A DNA stretch of 64,000 nt, from assembly GCF_014648915.1 (NCBI RefSeq), contig NZ_BMSA01000019.1, positions 1 through 64,000 of the forward strand, written 5' to 3'. This DNA is from Streptomyces phaeofaciens. GTDB taxonomy: Bacteria > Actinomycetota > Actinomycetes > Streptomycetales > Streptomycetaceae. Shown here one piece after another: positions 8,669-18,245 of the stretch (positions are counted from its first letter, which is position 1; every line of letters begins with the position of its first letter). Position numbers and translations under genes: made by a program. The notes beneath the pieces were generated by a model. It did no database searches. It was given only the letters and a program-made list of their open reading frames with translations, and had not been told where the DNA came from.

Positions 8669-10900
8669 TCACCCCGACAGCGGCTCCCGGTCGGGGTGGG
8701 CCGGGTCCAGCGCGAACGCGGTCCCGTCGGGGGCGAGCACCACCAGGGAGCCCCCGTCGGGAAACACCCGCGCCGTGTGGAAACTCGTCGGGAAGACCTG
8801 CTCGGCCCGCGCCGGGGACTCCCACAGCAGCCGGCCCGTCGCCGTGTCGAGCGCGGCCGCCCGCCCGGAGGCACTGGCCGCGAACAGGGTGCGGCCCCGC
8901 TCGTCGGGGACGGGCCTGCCGGGCTGCTGGAGAGTGGTCGAGGTCGCCCACAGCCTCTTGCCCGTCCCGGGCGCGTGCGCGGTCACCCGTCCGCTGGAGG
9001 CGGCGAAGCAGAGCACTCCGCCCACCAGCGCGGGTTCGCCCCGTGGGCTGCCCGCGAGGCTCTTCCTCCGTACGGTCCCGGTGTCCGGGTCGATCAGCAG
9101 GACCGCGGTGTACGTCGAGTCCCCGGACAGCGCCTCGTCCTGTTCGCCGAACTCCAGGAAGACCAGATCGCCGTCGGCCTCGCCGACGTGCTCGAGCTCG
9201 CCGTCCGGCACGCTCACCTTCCGGGTCGTGCCGTCGGCCGGGTCCACGGCGTAGAACACGGTGCGCGACGGGTAGCCCGCGTCGGAGCAGCCGGCGTACG
9301 GAAGTCCGCCGATGTCGTGGAACTTGCAGGAATACGTCGGCCCGGCGGGCAGGTCCGTGGTCCAGCGCGCGGTGCCGTCGCGCGGGTCGCGGGCCGTCAC
9401 GCGGCTGCCGTCCGGGGCCAGCAGCAGATCGCCGATGACGGCCGGCTCGACGGCCCGGCTGTCCATGGGGCGCGACCAGAGCCGCTCGCCGGTGCCGGAG
9501 TCGAGGGCCACGGCCTTCATCGTCGGGTCGCCGCCCGTGCTGCTCACGACCGACTGTCTCACCAGCACCACGCCGTCCCGCTCCCCCAGGACCGTGCTGT
9601 CGTACTCCTCCCGGGACACCCCCGAGGGCACGGAGTCCGCACGCCAGGCGAGCCGGCCCGTCGCCCCGTCCACGCGGACGGGGAGGACACCGGAGCCCCC
9701 GCAGTACAGGGCGTCCTCGCCCATCGCGCAGGACAGGGTGTTGCCGGAGAAAGCCCCGTCGTCGTTCATCGGCCGGGTCACGCCGGAGAGCGCGGCCCCG
9801 TAGACCGAGGTCCGCCACGGCTTCCAGCCGGTGGGCAGCGGATCCCAGCGGGACGTCCGCGGGGCGGTGGTGTCCGACTGCGCCTTCGCGTCGTTGCGCT
9901 GGAACGGGTCGAGCAGGACGTAGCCGGTGACCGCCACGGCCACGACACCCGCCACCGCCGCCAGGACCGGCCACCGGCGCAGCCGGGAGCGGCGGGGCGG
10001 CCGGGGCGCGGCGGCGGCCTGGGTGGGCTCCTCGCGGGTGGTGCGGGCCGGCGGCAGCCGCAGGGTCACCGTCGCGTCGTCGCCCGCCGCCGGCTCGGGC
10101 AGCGCCTCGGCGAACTCCCGGCCCAGTTCCTCGAGTCCGGGCCGGTCGCCGGCCTCCTTGGCCAGGCAACGGGTCAGGACCGCGCGCAGCGGCTCGGCGA
10201 CGGCGTCCACCGACGGTTCCTCGTGCATGACGCGGTACGCCGTCAGGTAGGGGCTGTCGGCGTCGAAGGGGCCGCGGCCGGTGGCGGCGAACACCAGCAG
10301 CGCGCCGAGGGAGAAGACGTCCGAGGCGGGTCCGACCGAGCGGGCGTCCGCGAACTGCTCCGGGGACATGAACGGCGGGGTGCCGATCGCGTGGCCGGTC
10401 TCGGTGAGGGTCTGGTTCTCGGCGGCGCGCGAGATGCCGAAGTCGATGACCCGGGGGCCGTCCTCGGCCATCAGGACGTTGGCGGGCTTGAGGTCCCGGT
10501 GGACCACCCCGGCGCGGTGGATGTCCCGCAGCGCCTCCACCAGCCCGAGGGCCAGCAGCCGCAGCTCCGCGCCCTTGAGCGGGCCGGCGCCGCGGATCCG
10601 GGCGGAGAGCGCCGGGCCGGGCACGTACTGGGTGGCCATCCAGGGCCGTGCGGCCTCCGGGTCGGCGTCCACGACCGGGGCGGTGAAGGCGCCGCTCACC
10701 TTGCGGACGGCGTCGATCTCCTGCCGGAAGCGGGCCCGGAAGACCTTGTCCTCGGCGTACTGGGCGTGCACCACCTTGACGGCGACCTCACGCCCCGATC
10801 GGGACCGGCCCAGGTAGACGACGCCCATGCCCCCGGACCCGAGCCGGTCGACGATCCGGTATCCGCCGAGCGCCTTCGGATCGTCCTTGTGCAGCGGCAA
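8669..10900 (-). CDS. Transmembrane Ser/Thr protein kinase with PQQ-type beta-propeller sensor
   Basis: A 743-aa Hanks-type kinase. The N-terminal catalytic domain has the glycine loop GSGGMG (21-26), K42, E61, HRDLKPAN with catalytic D136, and DFG at 153-155. A single membrane helix lies at about residues 310-335. The outer part is a series of PQQ-like repeats with recurring WxxP and GxLLW patterns, making a probable beta-propeller ligand sensor. The start codon appears to be TTG (10900) behind GGGGAAGGG; no better in-frame start precedes the conserved GYRIVDRLG segment. It is convergent with nadA, and codirectional with and 87 bp downstream of the RND permease gene. Confidence 0.93.
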   Translation of the reverse strand: MPLHKDDPKALGGYRIVDRLGSGGMGVVYLGRSRSGREVAVKVVHAQYAEDKVFRARFRQEIDAVRKVSGAFTAPVVDADPEAARPWMATQYVPGPALSARIRGAGPLKGAELRLLALGLVEALRDIHRAGVVHRDLKPANVLMAEDGPRVIDFGISRAAENQTLTETGHAIGTPPFMSPEQFADARSVGPASDVFSLGALLVFAATGRGPFDADSPYLTAYRVMHEEPSVDAVAEPLRAVLTRCLAKEAGDRPGLEELGREFAEALPEPAAGDDATVTLRLPPARTTREEPTQAAAAPRPPRRSRLRRWPVLAAVAGVVAVAVTGYVLLDPFQRNDAKAQSDTTAPRTSRWDPLPTGWKPWRTSVYGAALSGVTRPMNDDGAFSGNTLSCAMGEDALYCGGSGVLPVRVDGATGRLAWRADSVPSGVSREEYDSTVLGERDGVVLVRQSVVSSTGGDPTMKAVALDSGTGERLWSRPMDSRAVEPAVIGDLLLAPDGSRVTARDPRDGTARWTTDLPAGPTYSCKFHDIGGLPYAGCSDAGYPSRTVFYAVDPADGTTRKVSVPDGELEHVGEADGDLVFLEFGEQDEALSGDSTYTAVLLIDPDTGTVRRKSLAGSPRGEPALVGGVLCFAASSGRVTAHAPGTGKRLWATSTTLQQPGRPVPDERGRTLFAASASGRAAALDTATGRLLWESPARAEQVFPTSFHTARVFPDGGSLVVLAPDGTAFALDPAHPDREPLSG

Positions 10901-10987
10901 CGCCCCGTTTCCCTTCCCCCGCCGAGCAGTTCGAGCTCACAGGATATGAAACCCGTACGGGGGAAGGGACATCGGCGCGTCAGGAGC

Positions 10988-13900
10988 TCAGACTCCGGCC
11001 GGTTCCGGGGTCTTCTCGGGCTCCGCGGGCTGCCGCTTCGCCGCGCGCTTCTTCGCACGGCGCTCCTTGCGCAGCTCCAGCATCGCGTAGAGCGTCGGGA
11101 CGAGGAGCAGGGTGAGCAGCGTCGAGGTGATCAGACCGCCGATCACGACCACAGCCAGCGGCTGGGCGATGAAGCCGCCCTCGCCGGTGACGCCCAGGGC
11201 CATCGGGAGCAGGGCGAAGATGGTCGCCAGCGCCGTCATGAGGATGGGGCGCAGACGGTGCCGCCCGCCCTCGACGACGGCCTCGACGACGCCGTACCCC
11301 TGCTTGCGGTACTGGTTGATGAGGTCGATCAGGACGATCGCGTTGGTCACCACGATGCCGATGAGCATCAGCATGCCGATCATCGCCGGGACGCCCATCG
11401 GGGTGCCGGTGACGATCAGCAGGCCGATCGCGCCGGTCGCCGCGAACGGGATGGAGACCAGCAGGATCAGCGGCTGGGCGAGCGAGCGGAACGTCGCGAC
11501 CAGCAGCATGAAGACGATCGCGATCGCCGCGAGCATCGCGAGGCCCAGGTTGGCGAAGGCGTCGTCCTGGTCCTGGCTGACCCCGCCGATCTCGGCCGTG
11601 GCGCCCGCCGGGAGCTTCAGGGCGTCGATCTTCGACTGGAGCTTGGTGCTCACCGCGCCCGTGTTGTCGCCGGTCGGGCGAGCGGTCACGGTGGCCGCGC
11701 GCTGACCGTCGATCCGGGTCATGGAGACCGGGCCGTCGACCAGTTCGACGGTCGCGATGTCGCCGAGCTTCACCGCGCCGAGGCGCAGCGCCTTGAGCTG
11801 GGCGAGGGTCTCGGCGGGCTGCTCGGACCGGATGACGACGTCACGCTCGGTGTCGTCCAGGATCGCCTTCGCCGCCGTCGTGCCGCGGACCGCCTGGGCG
11901 ACCGCCGCGCCGAGCGACTGGTCGTCGAAACCGGCCGCCGCGGCCTTGGTGTTCGCCTTGACCGAGATGCGCGGCACGCTCTGCGAGAGGTCGCTGGTCA
12001 CGTCGGTGACGTGGTCGAGCCCGGCCACGGTCTTGCGGACCTGCTCGGCCGTCGTGCGCAGCACGTCCGCGTCGGCCGCCTTCACCACGACGCTCAGGTC
12101 CTGGTTGCCGAAGCCGTCACCGGCGGCCACGGTGGTGGTGCCGACGCCGTCGAGCTTCTTCAGCCCGTCCTCGATGCGGTCCTGGACGTCCTCGTAGGAG
12201 GCGGAGTCCGTCAGCATCACCTGGTAGGACGCCTGGTTGGTGTCCGTGCCGCCGCCGAAGGCCGCCATGAAGCCGGAGGAGCCGATGGTGACCTGGTAGT
12301 CCTTGACGCCCTCAATACCGGCGAGCAGCTTCTCGACCTTCTTCGCCTGGGCGTCGGTCGCCGCGAGGCTGGTGCCCGGCTCCAGTTCCTGCTTGACCGT
12401 CAGGACCTGCTGCTCGCCCTGGTCGAAGAAGTTGGTCTTGAGCAGCGGGGCCATGCCGAAGGTGCCGATCAGGACGACGACGGCGATGGCCACACTGGTC
12501 AGCCGGCGCCGGGTCGCGAAGCGCAGGACGGGGACGTAGAAGCGCTGGAGGCGGCTCTTCGCCTCCTTCTCCTCGGCCGCGCGGCGGGCCTCCTCGGCGT
12601 CCTCGGGGGTGCCCTTGGGGGCGCGCAGGAACCAGTACGACAGGACGGGGACGACCGTCAGCGAGACGAGCAGGGAGGCCAGCAGGGCCGCCGTGACCGT
12701 GAGGCTGAACGAGCCGAACAGGGCGCCCACCATGCCGCCGACCAGGCCGATCGGCAGGAACACGGCGACCGTGGTGAGGGTGGAGGAGGTGACCGCGCCG
12801 GCCACCTCGCGGACGGCGGTGATGATCGCGCTCTGGCGCTCCTCGCCGTAGCCGAGGTGGCGCTTGATGTTCTCCAGGACGACGATCGAGTCGTCGACGA
12901 CCCGGCCGATCGCGATGGTCAGCGCGCCCAGGGTCAGCATGTTCAGGGAGAGGTCGCGCGTCCACAGGACGATCAGCGCCAGCACCACGGACAGCGGGAT
13001 GGAGACCGCGGTGACCAGCGTCGAGCGGACCGACGCCAGGAACACCAGGATGACGAGGACGGCGAAGAGCAGGCCGAGCGCGCCCTCGGTGGTGAGGCCC
13101 TCGATGGCCTTGGACACGGCCGGGCCCTGGTCGCTGACGACCGTGATCGCGGCGTCGGAGCCGAGGTCCTCGCGCAGGCCGGGGAGCTTGTCCTCGACGG
13201 CGTTCGAGATGGCGACCGCGCTGCCGTCGTGGTCCATGGTGACCATGACGGCGAGGCTGGGCTCGCCGTCGGTGCGGGTGAGGGAGTCGGCCGGGGCCTC
13301 CTCCTGCTTCACCGTGGCCACGTCACCGAGGCGGACCGGCTTCGCGCCGCCCACGCCGGGGATCCGCAGGTTCTCGATCTGGGCGACGGAGGTGTAGCCG
13401 CCGCCGACCCGGACGGTGCGGTTGCTGCCGGCCTCGTCGAAGGAGCCGGCCGGGACGGTCGCGCCGCCCGCCTGGAGGGCCTGGGCCAGGGACGGCCCGT
13501 TGAGGCCGGCCTTCGCCAGCTTCGCGTCGTCCGGGGTGACGGTGACCTGGAGGTCGCGGACGCCGGTGACGGTGACCTGGGCGACGCCGTCGATGCCCTT
13601 GAGCTCCGGGACGACGGTGGTGTCGAGCTGGTCGGCGAGGGCCTGCTGGTCCTTGCCGGAGGTGACGGCGAGGACGACCGTCGGCATGTCGTCCGTGGAA
13701 CCGGCGACGACCTGCGGGTCCACGGCGTCCGGGAGCTGGACGCGGGCCCGGTTGACGGCCTGCTGGACGTCGGCGACCAGCTGCTTGGTGTCGTTGCCGT
13801 AGTCGAAGGACGCCAGGATGACGGCGTTGCCCTCGCTGGCGGTGGAGGTGACGCCGGTGATGCCGTCGACCGCCTCGAGGTTGTCCTCGATCGGCTCGAT

Positions 13901-14092
13901 CACCTGCTTCTCGACGACGTCCGGGGAGGCGCCCTGGTAGGGGGCGAGCACGGACACCATCGGCAGTTCGATGGTGGGCAGCAGCTGCTGTTTGAGCTGC
14001 GGGATGGCGATCGCGCCGAAGACGAGCGCGACGATGGACATCAGGCCTATGAGGGCCCGCTGCGCGAGGCTGAATTTCGACAGCCAGGACAT
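10988..14092 (-). CDS. RND-family efflux permease (AcrB/SwrC-like)
   Basis: A 1034-aa proton-driven transporter of the HAE-RND type. Topology is typical: one N-terminal helix after residue 10, a large outer domain, a block of helices in the middle, a second outer domain, and the last helices near the C-terminus. DDSIVVLENI in the middle matches the region of the proton-relay aspartates. The N-terminus (FSLAQRALIGLMSIVALVFG) resembles Gram-positive SwrC proteins. No membrane-fusion or outer-channel gene is nearby, as expected for a Gram-positive permease working alone. It lies 168 bp downstream of the response regulator gene on the same strand, so regulation by that system is possible. Substrate unknown. 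Confidence 0.93.
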   Translation of the reverse strand: MSWLSKFSLAQRALIGLMSIVALVFGAIAIPQLKQQLLPTIELPMVSVLAPYQGASPDVVEKQVIEPIEDNLEAVDGITGVTSTASEGNAVILASFDYGNDTKQLVADVQQAVNRARVQLPDAVDPQVVAGSTDDMPTVVLAVTSGKDQQALADQLDTTVVPELKGIDGVAQVTVTGVRDLQVTVTPDDAKLAKAGLNGPSLAQALQAGGATVPAGSFDEAGSNRTVRVGGGYTSVAQIENLRIPGVGGAKPVRLGDVATVKQEEAPADSLTRTDGEPSLAVMVTMDHDGSAVAISNAVEDKLPGLREDLGSDAAITVVSDQGPAVSKAIEGLTTEGALGLLFAVLVILVFLASVRSTLVTAVSIPLSVVLALIVLWTRDLSLNMLTLGALTIAIGRVVDDSIVVLENIKRHLGYGEERQSAIITAVREVAGAVTSSTLTTVAVFLPIGLVGGMVGALFGSFSLTVTAALLASLLVSLTVVPVLSYWFLRAPKGTPEDAEEARRAAEEKEAKSRLQRFYVPVLRFATRRRLTSVAIAVVVLIGTFGMAPLLKTNFFDQGEQQVLTVKQELEPGTSLAATDAQAKKVEKLLAGIEGVKDYQVTIGSSGFMAAFGGGTDTNQASYQVMLTDSASYEDVQDRIEDGLKKLDGVGTTTVAAGDGFGNQDLSVVVKAADADVLRTTAEQVRKTVAGLDHVTDVTSDLSQSVPRISVKANTKAAAAGFDDQSLGAAVAQAVRGTTAAKAILDDTERDVVIRSEQPAETLAQLKALRLGAVKLGDIATVELVDGPVSMTRIDGQRAATVTARPTGDNTGAVSTKLQSKIDALKLPAGATAEIGGVSQDQDDAFANLGLAMLAAIAIVFMLLVATFRSLAQPLILLVSIPFAATGAIGLLIVTGTPMGVPAMIGMLMLIGIVVTNAIVLIDLINQYRKQGYGVVEAVVEGGRHRLRPILMTALATIFALLPMALGVTGEGGFIAQPLAVVVIGGLITSTLLTLLLVPTLYAMLELRKERRAKKRAAKRQPAEPEKTPEPAGV

Positions 14093-14260
14093 GGGTGAAG
14101 GGTCTCTCTTCTGTGAGCGTCAGAAGCGGCACTCGCCGTGCCAGGTGTGATGTCAGGTGTGGCCCTTACACCCTGTGGCATCGCCGGACGCCGATCCGTA
14201 GGCCCCAGGTCCCGTTCCTTATGCCGCTCCTACTCCGCCCGCAGTACGGCCGGGTGGAGG

Positions 14261-14944
14261 TCAGTCCACCCGTGGGCGTACCAGCCCGGACTCGTACGCG
14301 ATCACCACGAGCTGGGCGCGGTCGCGGGCGCCCAGCTTGGCCATGGCCCGGTTGACGTGCGTCTTCACGGTCAGCGGGCTGACTTCGAGGCGTTCGGCGA
14401 TCTCGTCGTTGGAGTGGCCGCCGGCGACCTGGACGAGGACCTCACGCTCGCGGACGGTCAGCGCGTCCAGGCGCTGGGCGCGGGCCGGGTCGCGGTGGTC
14501 GCCGAGCGCGTCGCCCTGGGCGAGGAAGCGGGCGATGAGGCCCTTGGTGGCGACCGGGGAGAGCAGCGCCTCGCCGCCGGCGGCGATCCGGATCGCGCTC
14601 AGCAGCTCCTCCGGTTCGCTGCCCTTGCCGAGGAAGCCGGAGGCGCCCGCGCGCAGCGACTGCACCACGTAGTCGTCGACCTCGAAGGTCGTCAGGATGA
14701 CCACCCGGACCTGCGCCAGCGCGGGGTCGGCGCTGATCAGCCGGGTCGCGGCGAGCCCGTCCGTGCCGGGCATCCGGATGTCCATCAGGACGACGTCGGG
14801 GCACTCCTCCCGCGCCAGCCGGACCGCCTCCGCGCCGTCCGAGGCCTCGCCGACCACCTCCATGTCGGGCTCGGAGTCGACCAGCACCCGGAACGCGCTG
14901 CGCAGCAGGGCCTGGTCGTCGGCGAGCAGGACACGGATGGTCAT
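14261..14944 (-). CDS. NarL/LuxR-family response regulator
   Basis: A 227-aa two-component regulator. The receiver domain (MTIRVLLADDQ) has the phospho-acceptor aspartate in VVLMDIRMPG at about residue 54; the C-terminal LuxR helix-turn-helix begins LTVREREVLVQVAGG and includes SPLTVKTHVNRAM. Its ATG overlaps the kinase stop by four bases (ATGA, 14941-14944), so the two are made together. The partner genes upstream on the same strand are pspAA and pspA, and downstream is the RND permease; both are candidate targets. Confidence 0.95.
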   Translation of the reverse strand: MTIRVLLADDQALLRSAFRVLVDSEPDMEVVGEASDGAEAVRLAREECPDVVLMDIRMPGTDGLAATRLISADPALAQVRVVILTTFEVDDYVVQSLRAGASGFLGKGSEPEELLSAIRIAAGGEALLSPVATKGLIARFLAQGDALGDHRDPARAQRLDALTVREREVLVQVAGGHSNDEIAERLEVSPLTVKTHVNRAMAKLGARDRAQLVVIAYESGLVRPRVD

Positions 14945-16161
14945 ACGGGGTCCTTCGCGTCCGGGGTACGGGGCTTGACCGGCAGGATCGCATGGACGCG
15001 GAAGCCGCCTCCGTAGCGGGGGCCGGTGGTGAGGGTGCCGCGCAGCGCGGTGACGCGTTCGCGCATGCCGAGCAGGCCGTGGCCGCCGCCCTCCTGCGGT
15101 CCGAGGGCGTTCCCGGAGCCGTCGTCGAGGACGGTGATCTCCAGGCTCGGTCCGACGCGGACGACGCTGACCTCGGCCTTGGCCTCCGGGCCCGCGTGCT
15201 TCTGCACGTTGGTCAGGGCCTCCTGGACGACCCGGTAGGCGGCCAGGTCGACGGCGGCGGGCAGCCGGGTGCCGGCGTCGCCGCGGGCCACCTCGACCTG
15301 GAGCCCGGCGCTGCGGAAGGTGCCGGCGAGTTCGTCGAGGCGGTCCAGGCCGGGCGCGGGTTCGGTGGGGGCCTCGGGGTCGCCGGACTGGCGCAGCAGG
15401 CCGACGGTGGCCCGCAGCTCGTTCAGGGCGGAGCGGCTGGCCTCGCGGACGTGCGCGAGGGCCTCCTTGGCCTGGTCGGGCCGCTTGTCCATGACATGGG
15501 CGGCGACCCCGGCCTGGACGTTGACCAGGGCGATGTGGTGGGCGACGACGTCGTGCAGGTCCCGGGCGATGCGCAGGCGCTCCTCGGCGACCCGGCGGCG
15601 GGCCTCCTCCTCCCGGGTGCGTTCGGCCCGCTCGGCCCGCTCGCGGATGGCCTGCACCACCGCCCGCCGGCTGCGCACGGCGTCCCCCGCGGTGGCGCCG
15701 ATGCCGGTCCAGGCGAGGATCCCGAGGTTCTCCTGGGCGTACCAGGGCAGTGGTCCGGCGAGCATGGCGGCGCCGGTGAGGACGGTCATGGTGAGCAGGG
15801 CGGCCCGCACGGTGGTGGGGCGGTCGGTGGTGGCGGCGACGGTGAAGAGGGCCACGACGGCGGACATCGCGACGGGGGCGCGGGGGTCGCCGGTGACGGA
15901 CTCGGCGACGGAGACGGTGCCGGTGACGGCGAGGACCGCCATGGGGGCGCGGCGGCGGAAGACGAGGGCGACGGCGCCGAGGGTCATCAGCAGCAGGCTG
16001 AGGGGGTCCGGGGTGCGGATGCGCCAGCTGACGGTGTGGCCGCTGTGGGGGTCGACGAAGGAGCCGGCGAGCATGCACAGCAGGACACCCGCGGCGAGGG
16101 CGGCGTCCGCCGCGAGGGGGTGCGCCTTCAGCTGGCGCTGGGCTCGGGCGAGGGTGGTCAC
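14941..16161 (-). CDS. Sensor histidine kinase, NarL-partner (HisKA_3) type
   Basis: A 406-aa membrane kinase. About five hydrophobic helices fill residues 15-150 with very short loops, an intramembrane-sensing layout rather than a large outer sensor. The dimerisation box RIARDLHDVVAHH puts the phosphorylated histidine at 203, and the ATPase domain has the N-box NVQKHAG and a C-terminal GLLGMRERV motif. Start GTG at 16161; the ribosome site there is weak. It lies only 64 bp after the stop of pspAA on the same strand, which suggests it may be read with the psp genes. Confidence 0.93.
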   Translation of the reverse strand: MTTLARAQRQLKAHPLAADAALAAGVLLCMLAGSFVDPHSGHTVSWRIRTPDPLSLLLMTLGAVALVFRRRAPMAVLAVTGTVSVAESVTGDPRAPVAMSAVVALFTVAATTDRPTTVRAALLTMTVLTGAAMLAGPLPWYAQENLGILAWTGIGATAGDAVRSRRAVVQAIRERAERAERTREEEARRRVAEERLRIARDLHDVVAHHIALVNVQAGVAAHVMDKRPDQAKEALAHVREASRSALNELRATVGLLRQSGDPEAPTEPAPGLDRLDELAGTFRSAGLQVEVARGDAGTRLPAAVDLAAYRVVQEALTNVQKHAGPEAKAEVSVVRVGPSLEITVLDDGSGNALGPQEGGGHGLLGMRERVTALRGTLTTGPRYGGGFRVHAILPVKPRTPDAKDPV

Positions 16162-16225
16162 TGTTCAGTTACCGTCGCTTTCCGTGCCGTGGCCGGTGCT
16201 GAACGTCAGGCCGTGACACGGATCC

Positions 16226-16504
16226 TCATCCGGGAATCAGCCCGTCGTCGCTCAGCATCTCCCGGACCTCCTCCAGGCTCGCGTCCGGGGCCGGGAGGAT
16301 CAGTTCGGAGGGTTCCAGGGCGTCGTCCGGGAGGGGTGCGCCGAGGCGTCGGACGGCGTCGAGGAGAGCGCCGAGGGTGCGGTGGAAGCCCGCGTCGTCG
16401 CCGCTCTCCATCTCTTCCAGCAGGTCGTCGTCCAGCGTGTTCAGCTCGGCGACGTGGGAGTCGGCCAGCTTCCACTGGCCCTCCCCCATGATCCGTACGA
16501 TCAT
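16226..16504 (-). CDS. pspAA: PspA-associated protein PspAA
   Basis: A 92-aa acidic soluble protein starting MIVRIMGEGQW, the typical opening of the PspAA domain, a partner of PspA found mostly in actinobacteria and some archaea. It follows pspA by 40 bp on the same strand. The middle is rich in D and E and the C-terminus ends LSDDGLIPG. A role in controlling or docking PspA at the membrane is inferred from family context; no catalytic residues are evident. Confidence 0.88.
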   Translation of the reverse strand: MIVRIMGEGQWKLADSHVAELNTLDDDLLEEMESGDDAGFHRTLGALLDAVRRLGAPLPDDALEPSELILPAPDASLEEVREMLSDDGLIPG

Positions 16505-16544
16505 GTCGGCCTCCTCGGCTCCGGGCCCCGGCGCCGGACTGCGG

Positions 16545-17342
16545 CTACTGCTTGTCGAAGCGCGGGGTGTCCTGCGGCTGCTGCTGGGGCTGCGCCTGAC
16601 CTGTGCCGCCTTCGATGGCCTGCTGACCGGAAGAGCTGCCGCCGGCCAGTTCCGCCTTCATGCGCTGAAGCTCCAGCTCTACATCCGTACCACCGGAGAG
16701 GCGGTCCAGCTCGGCCTGGAGGTCGTCCTTGGCGATGCCGGTCGGGTCGTCCAGGGCGCCGGAGGCGAGCAGCTCGTCGAGGGCGCCGGCCCGGGCCTGG
16801 AGCTGGGCGGTCTTGTCCTCGGCGCGCTGGATGGCCAGGCCGACGTCGCCCATCTCCTCGGAGATGCCGGAGAAGGCCTCGCCGATGCGCGTCTGGGCCT
16901 GGGCCGCGGTGTACGTGGCCTTGATGGTCTCCTTCTTCGTACGGAAGGCGTCGACCTTGGCCTGGAGGCGCTGCGCCGCGAGGGTGAGCTTCTCCTCCTC
17001 GCCCTGGAGCGTGGCGTGCTGCGTCTCCAGGTCGGTGACCTGCTGCTGAAGCGCCGCGCGGCGGGACAGGGCCTCGCGGGCGAGGTCCTCCCGGCCGAGC
17101 GCGAGGGCCTTGCGGCCCTGGTCCTCCAGCTTGGAGGACTGCGTCTGCAACTGATTGAGCTGGAGTTCCAGCCGCTTGCGGGAGGTGGCCACGTCGGCGA
17201 CGCCGCGGCGGACCTTCTGGAGCAGCTCCAGCTGCTTCTGGTACGAGTAGTCGAGGGTCTCGCGCGGGTCCTCGGCCCGGTCAAGGGCCTTGTTCGCCTT
17301 CGCGCGGAAGATCATCCCCATACGCTTCATGACACCGCTCAT
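16545..17342 (-). CDS. pspA: Phage-shock protein A / IM30 family
   Basis: A 265-aa ESCRT-III-like protein that coats and repairs stressed membranes. Residues 1 to about 225 are almost entirely helical coiled coil (KRLELQLNQLQTQSSKLEDQ and similar), followed by a low-complexity Q/P/G tail. I chose ATG 17342 (MSGVMKRMGMIF), about 12 bases after AAGGGGG, over a frame that could extend to 17453; the ATG four codons further on (MKRMGMIF) is the alternative. It is first in a leftward group pspA-pspAA, probably followed by the kinase and regulator genes. Confidence 0.93.
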   Translation of the reverse strand: MSGVMKRMGMIFRAKANKALDRAEDPRETLDYSYQKQLELLQKVRRGVADVATSRKRLELQLNQLQTQSSKLEDQGRKALALGREDLAREALSRRAALQQQVTDLETQHATLQGEEEKLTLAAQRLQAKVDAFRTKKETIKATYTAAQAQTRIGEAFSGISEEMGDVGLAIQRAEDKTAQLQARAGALDELLASGALDDPTGIAKDDLQAELDRLSGGTDVELELQRMKAELAGGSSSGQQAIEGGTGQAQPQQQPQDTPRFDKQ

Positions 17343-17648
17343 GGGCTTCGCGCGCCCCCTTCTGACGTCCAGCTCCAGCTCTGCGACAGAACCCACAGTA
17401 CGGGCCCTGCATCCATTGACGCACTGTTCGGGGACGGATGCGCTCCTCCCCAAGGACGACTGACCACGGCCTTGCTCCGGCGTAGGGAGTAGGTGGTCTT
17501 CAGGGTGACCGTGAAGTCACCGGACGTCCCTGTTCCTCGGTGTTCCCCGGTCTCGTCCGGGTCTGTCCCCTCTACAGACGACTGGTGTTGCCGGATCGTT
17601 CCCCGCCGGGCTGGGGTCCATGCCCCGAAGCGCTTACCCTTGGGTTTT

Positions 17649-18245
17649 GTGTTCCGTAGCCGTGCCAAGGAAGAGAAGGCCCCCGCCGACAAGGCCGTGG
17701 TGACCGACTCCAAGCAGACCCGCGACCCGCAGGCCCCCAAGGGCAGGCCCACGCCCAAGCGCAGTGAGGCCCAGTCCCAGCGCCGCAGCGTCGCCAGTAC
17801 CCCGATGACGCGCAAGGAGGCGGGCAAGCGTCAGCGCGACGAGCGCCGCAGCCAGATGGAGCGCCAGCGCCAGGCCCTGGCGGGCGGTGACGAGCGCTAT
17901 CTTCCGGCCCGCGACAAGGGTCCGGTGCGCAAGTTCGCCCGCGACTTCATCGACTCACGGTTCAACGTGGCGGAGTTCTTCCTGCCCATGGCCGTGATCA
18001 TCCTGGTGCTGAGCATGGTTCGCGTGGGGTCGCTCCAGACCATCGCGCTGCTGCTGTGGCTGGTCGTGATCGTGCTGATCGTCCTCGACTCGATCCTCAC
18101 CGGGTTCCGTCTGAGGAAGCGGCTCGCCGAGCGCTTCCCCGACGACAACCGTCGCGGCGCGGTGGCCTACGCGCTGATGCGCTCCCTCCAGATGCGTCGG
18201 CTCCGGCTGCCCAAACCGCAGGTCAAGCGCGGAGAGCGGCCCTGA
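17649..18245 (+). CDS. DUF3043 membrane protein
   Basis: A 198-aa actinobacterial protein of the DUF3043 family. A long basic, charged N-terminal region (about residues 1-95, many K, R and Q) precedes two hydrophobic helices at about residues 110-150 with a short loop, then a basic C-terminus. The GTG at 17649 is chosen over upstream in-frame codons because TACCCT (17635-17640) sits eight bases before it, the position of a -10 box for a leaderless message, and because the conserved family start is MFRSR. Function unknown. The stop overlaps the presumed CTG start of the next gene. Confidence 0.85.
   Translation: MFRSRAKEEKAPADKAVVTDSKQTRDPQAPKGRPTPKRSEAQSQRRSVASTPMTRKEAGKRQRDERRSQMERQRQALAGGDERYLPARDKGPVRKFARDFIDSRFNVAEFFLPMAVIILVLSMVRVGSLQTIALLLWLVVIVLIVLDSILTGFRLRKRLAERFPDDNRRGAVAYALMRSLQMRRLRLPKPQVKRGERP

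Noticed and set aside
8696..14098. 1800-codon rightward open frame opposite the kinase and RND permease genes
   Set aside because: Antisense shadow caused by GC-rich third positions; the leftward frames have clear family motifs.
14261..16078. Apparent fusion of histidine kinase region with response regulator
   Set aside because: The upstream part is not in the kinase frame; the true kinase stop and regulator start overlap as ATGA at 14941-14944.
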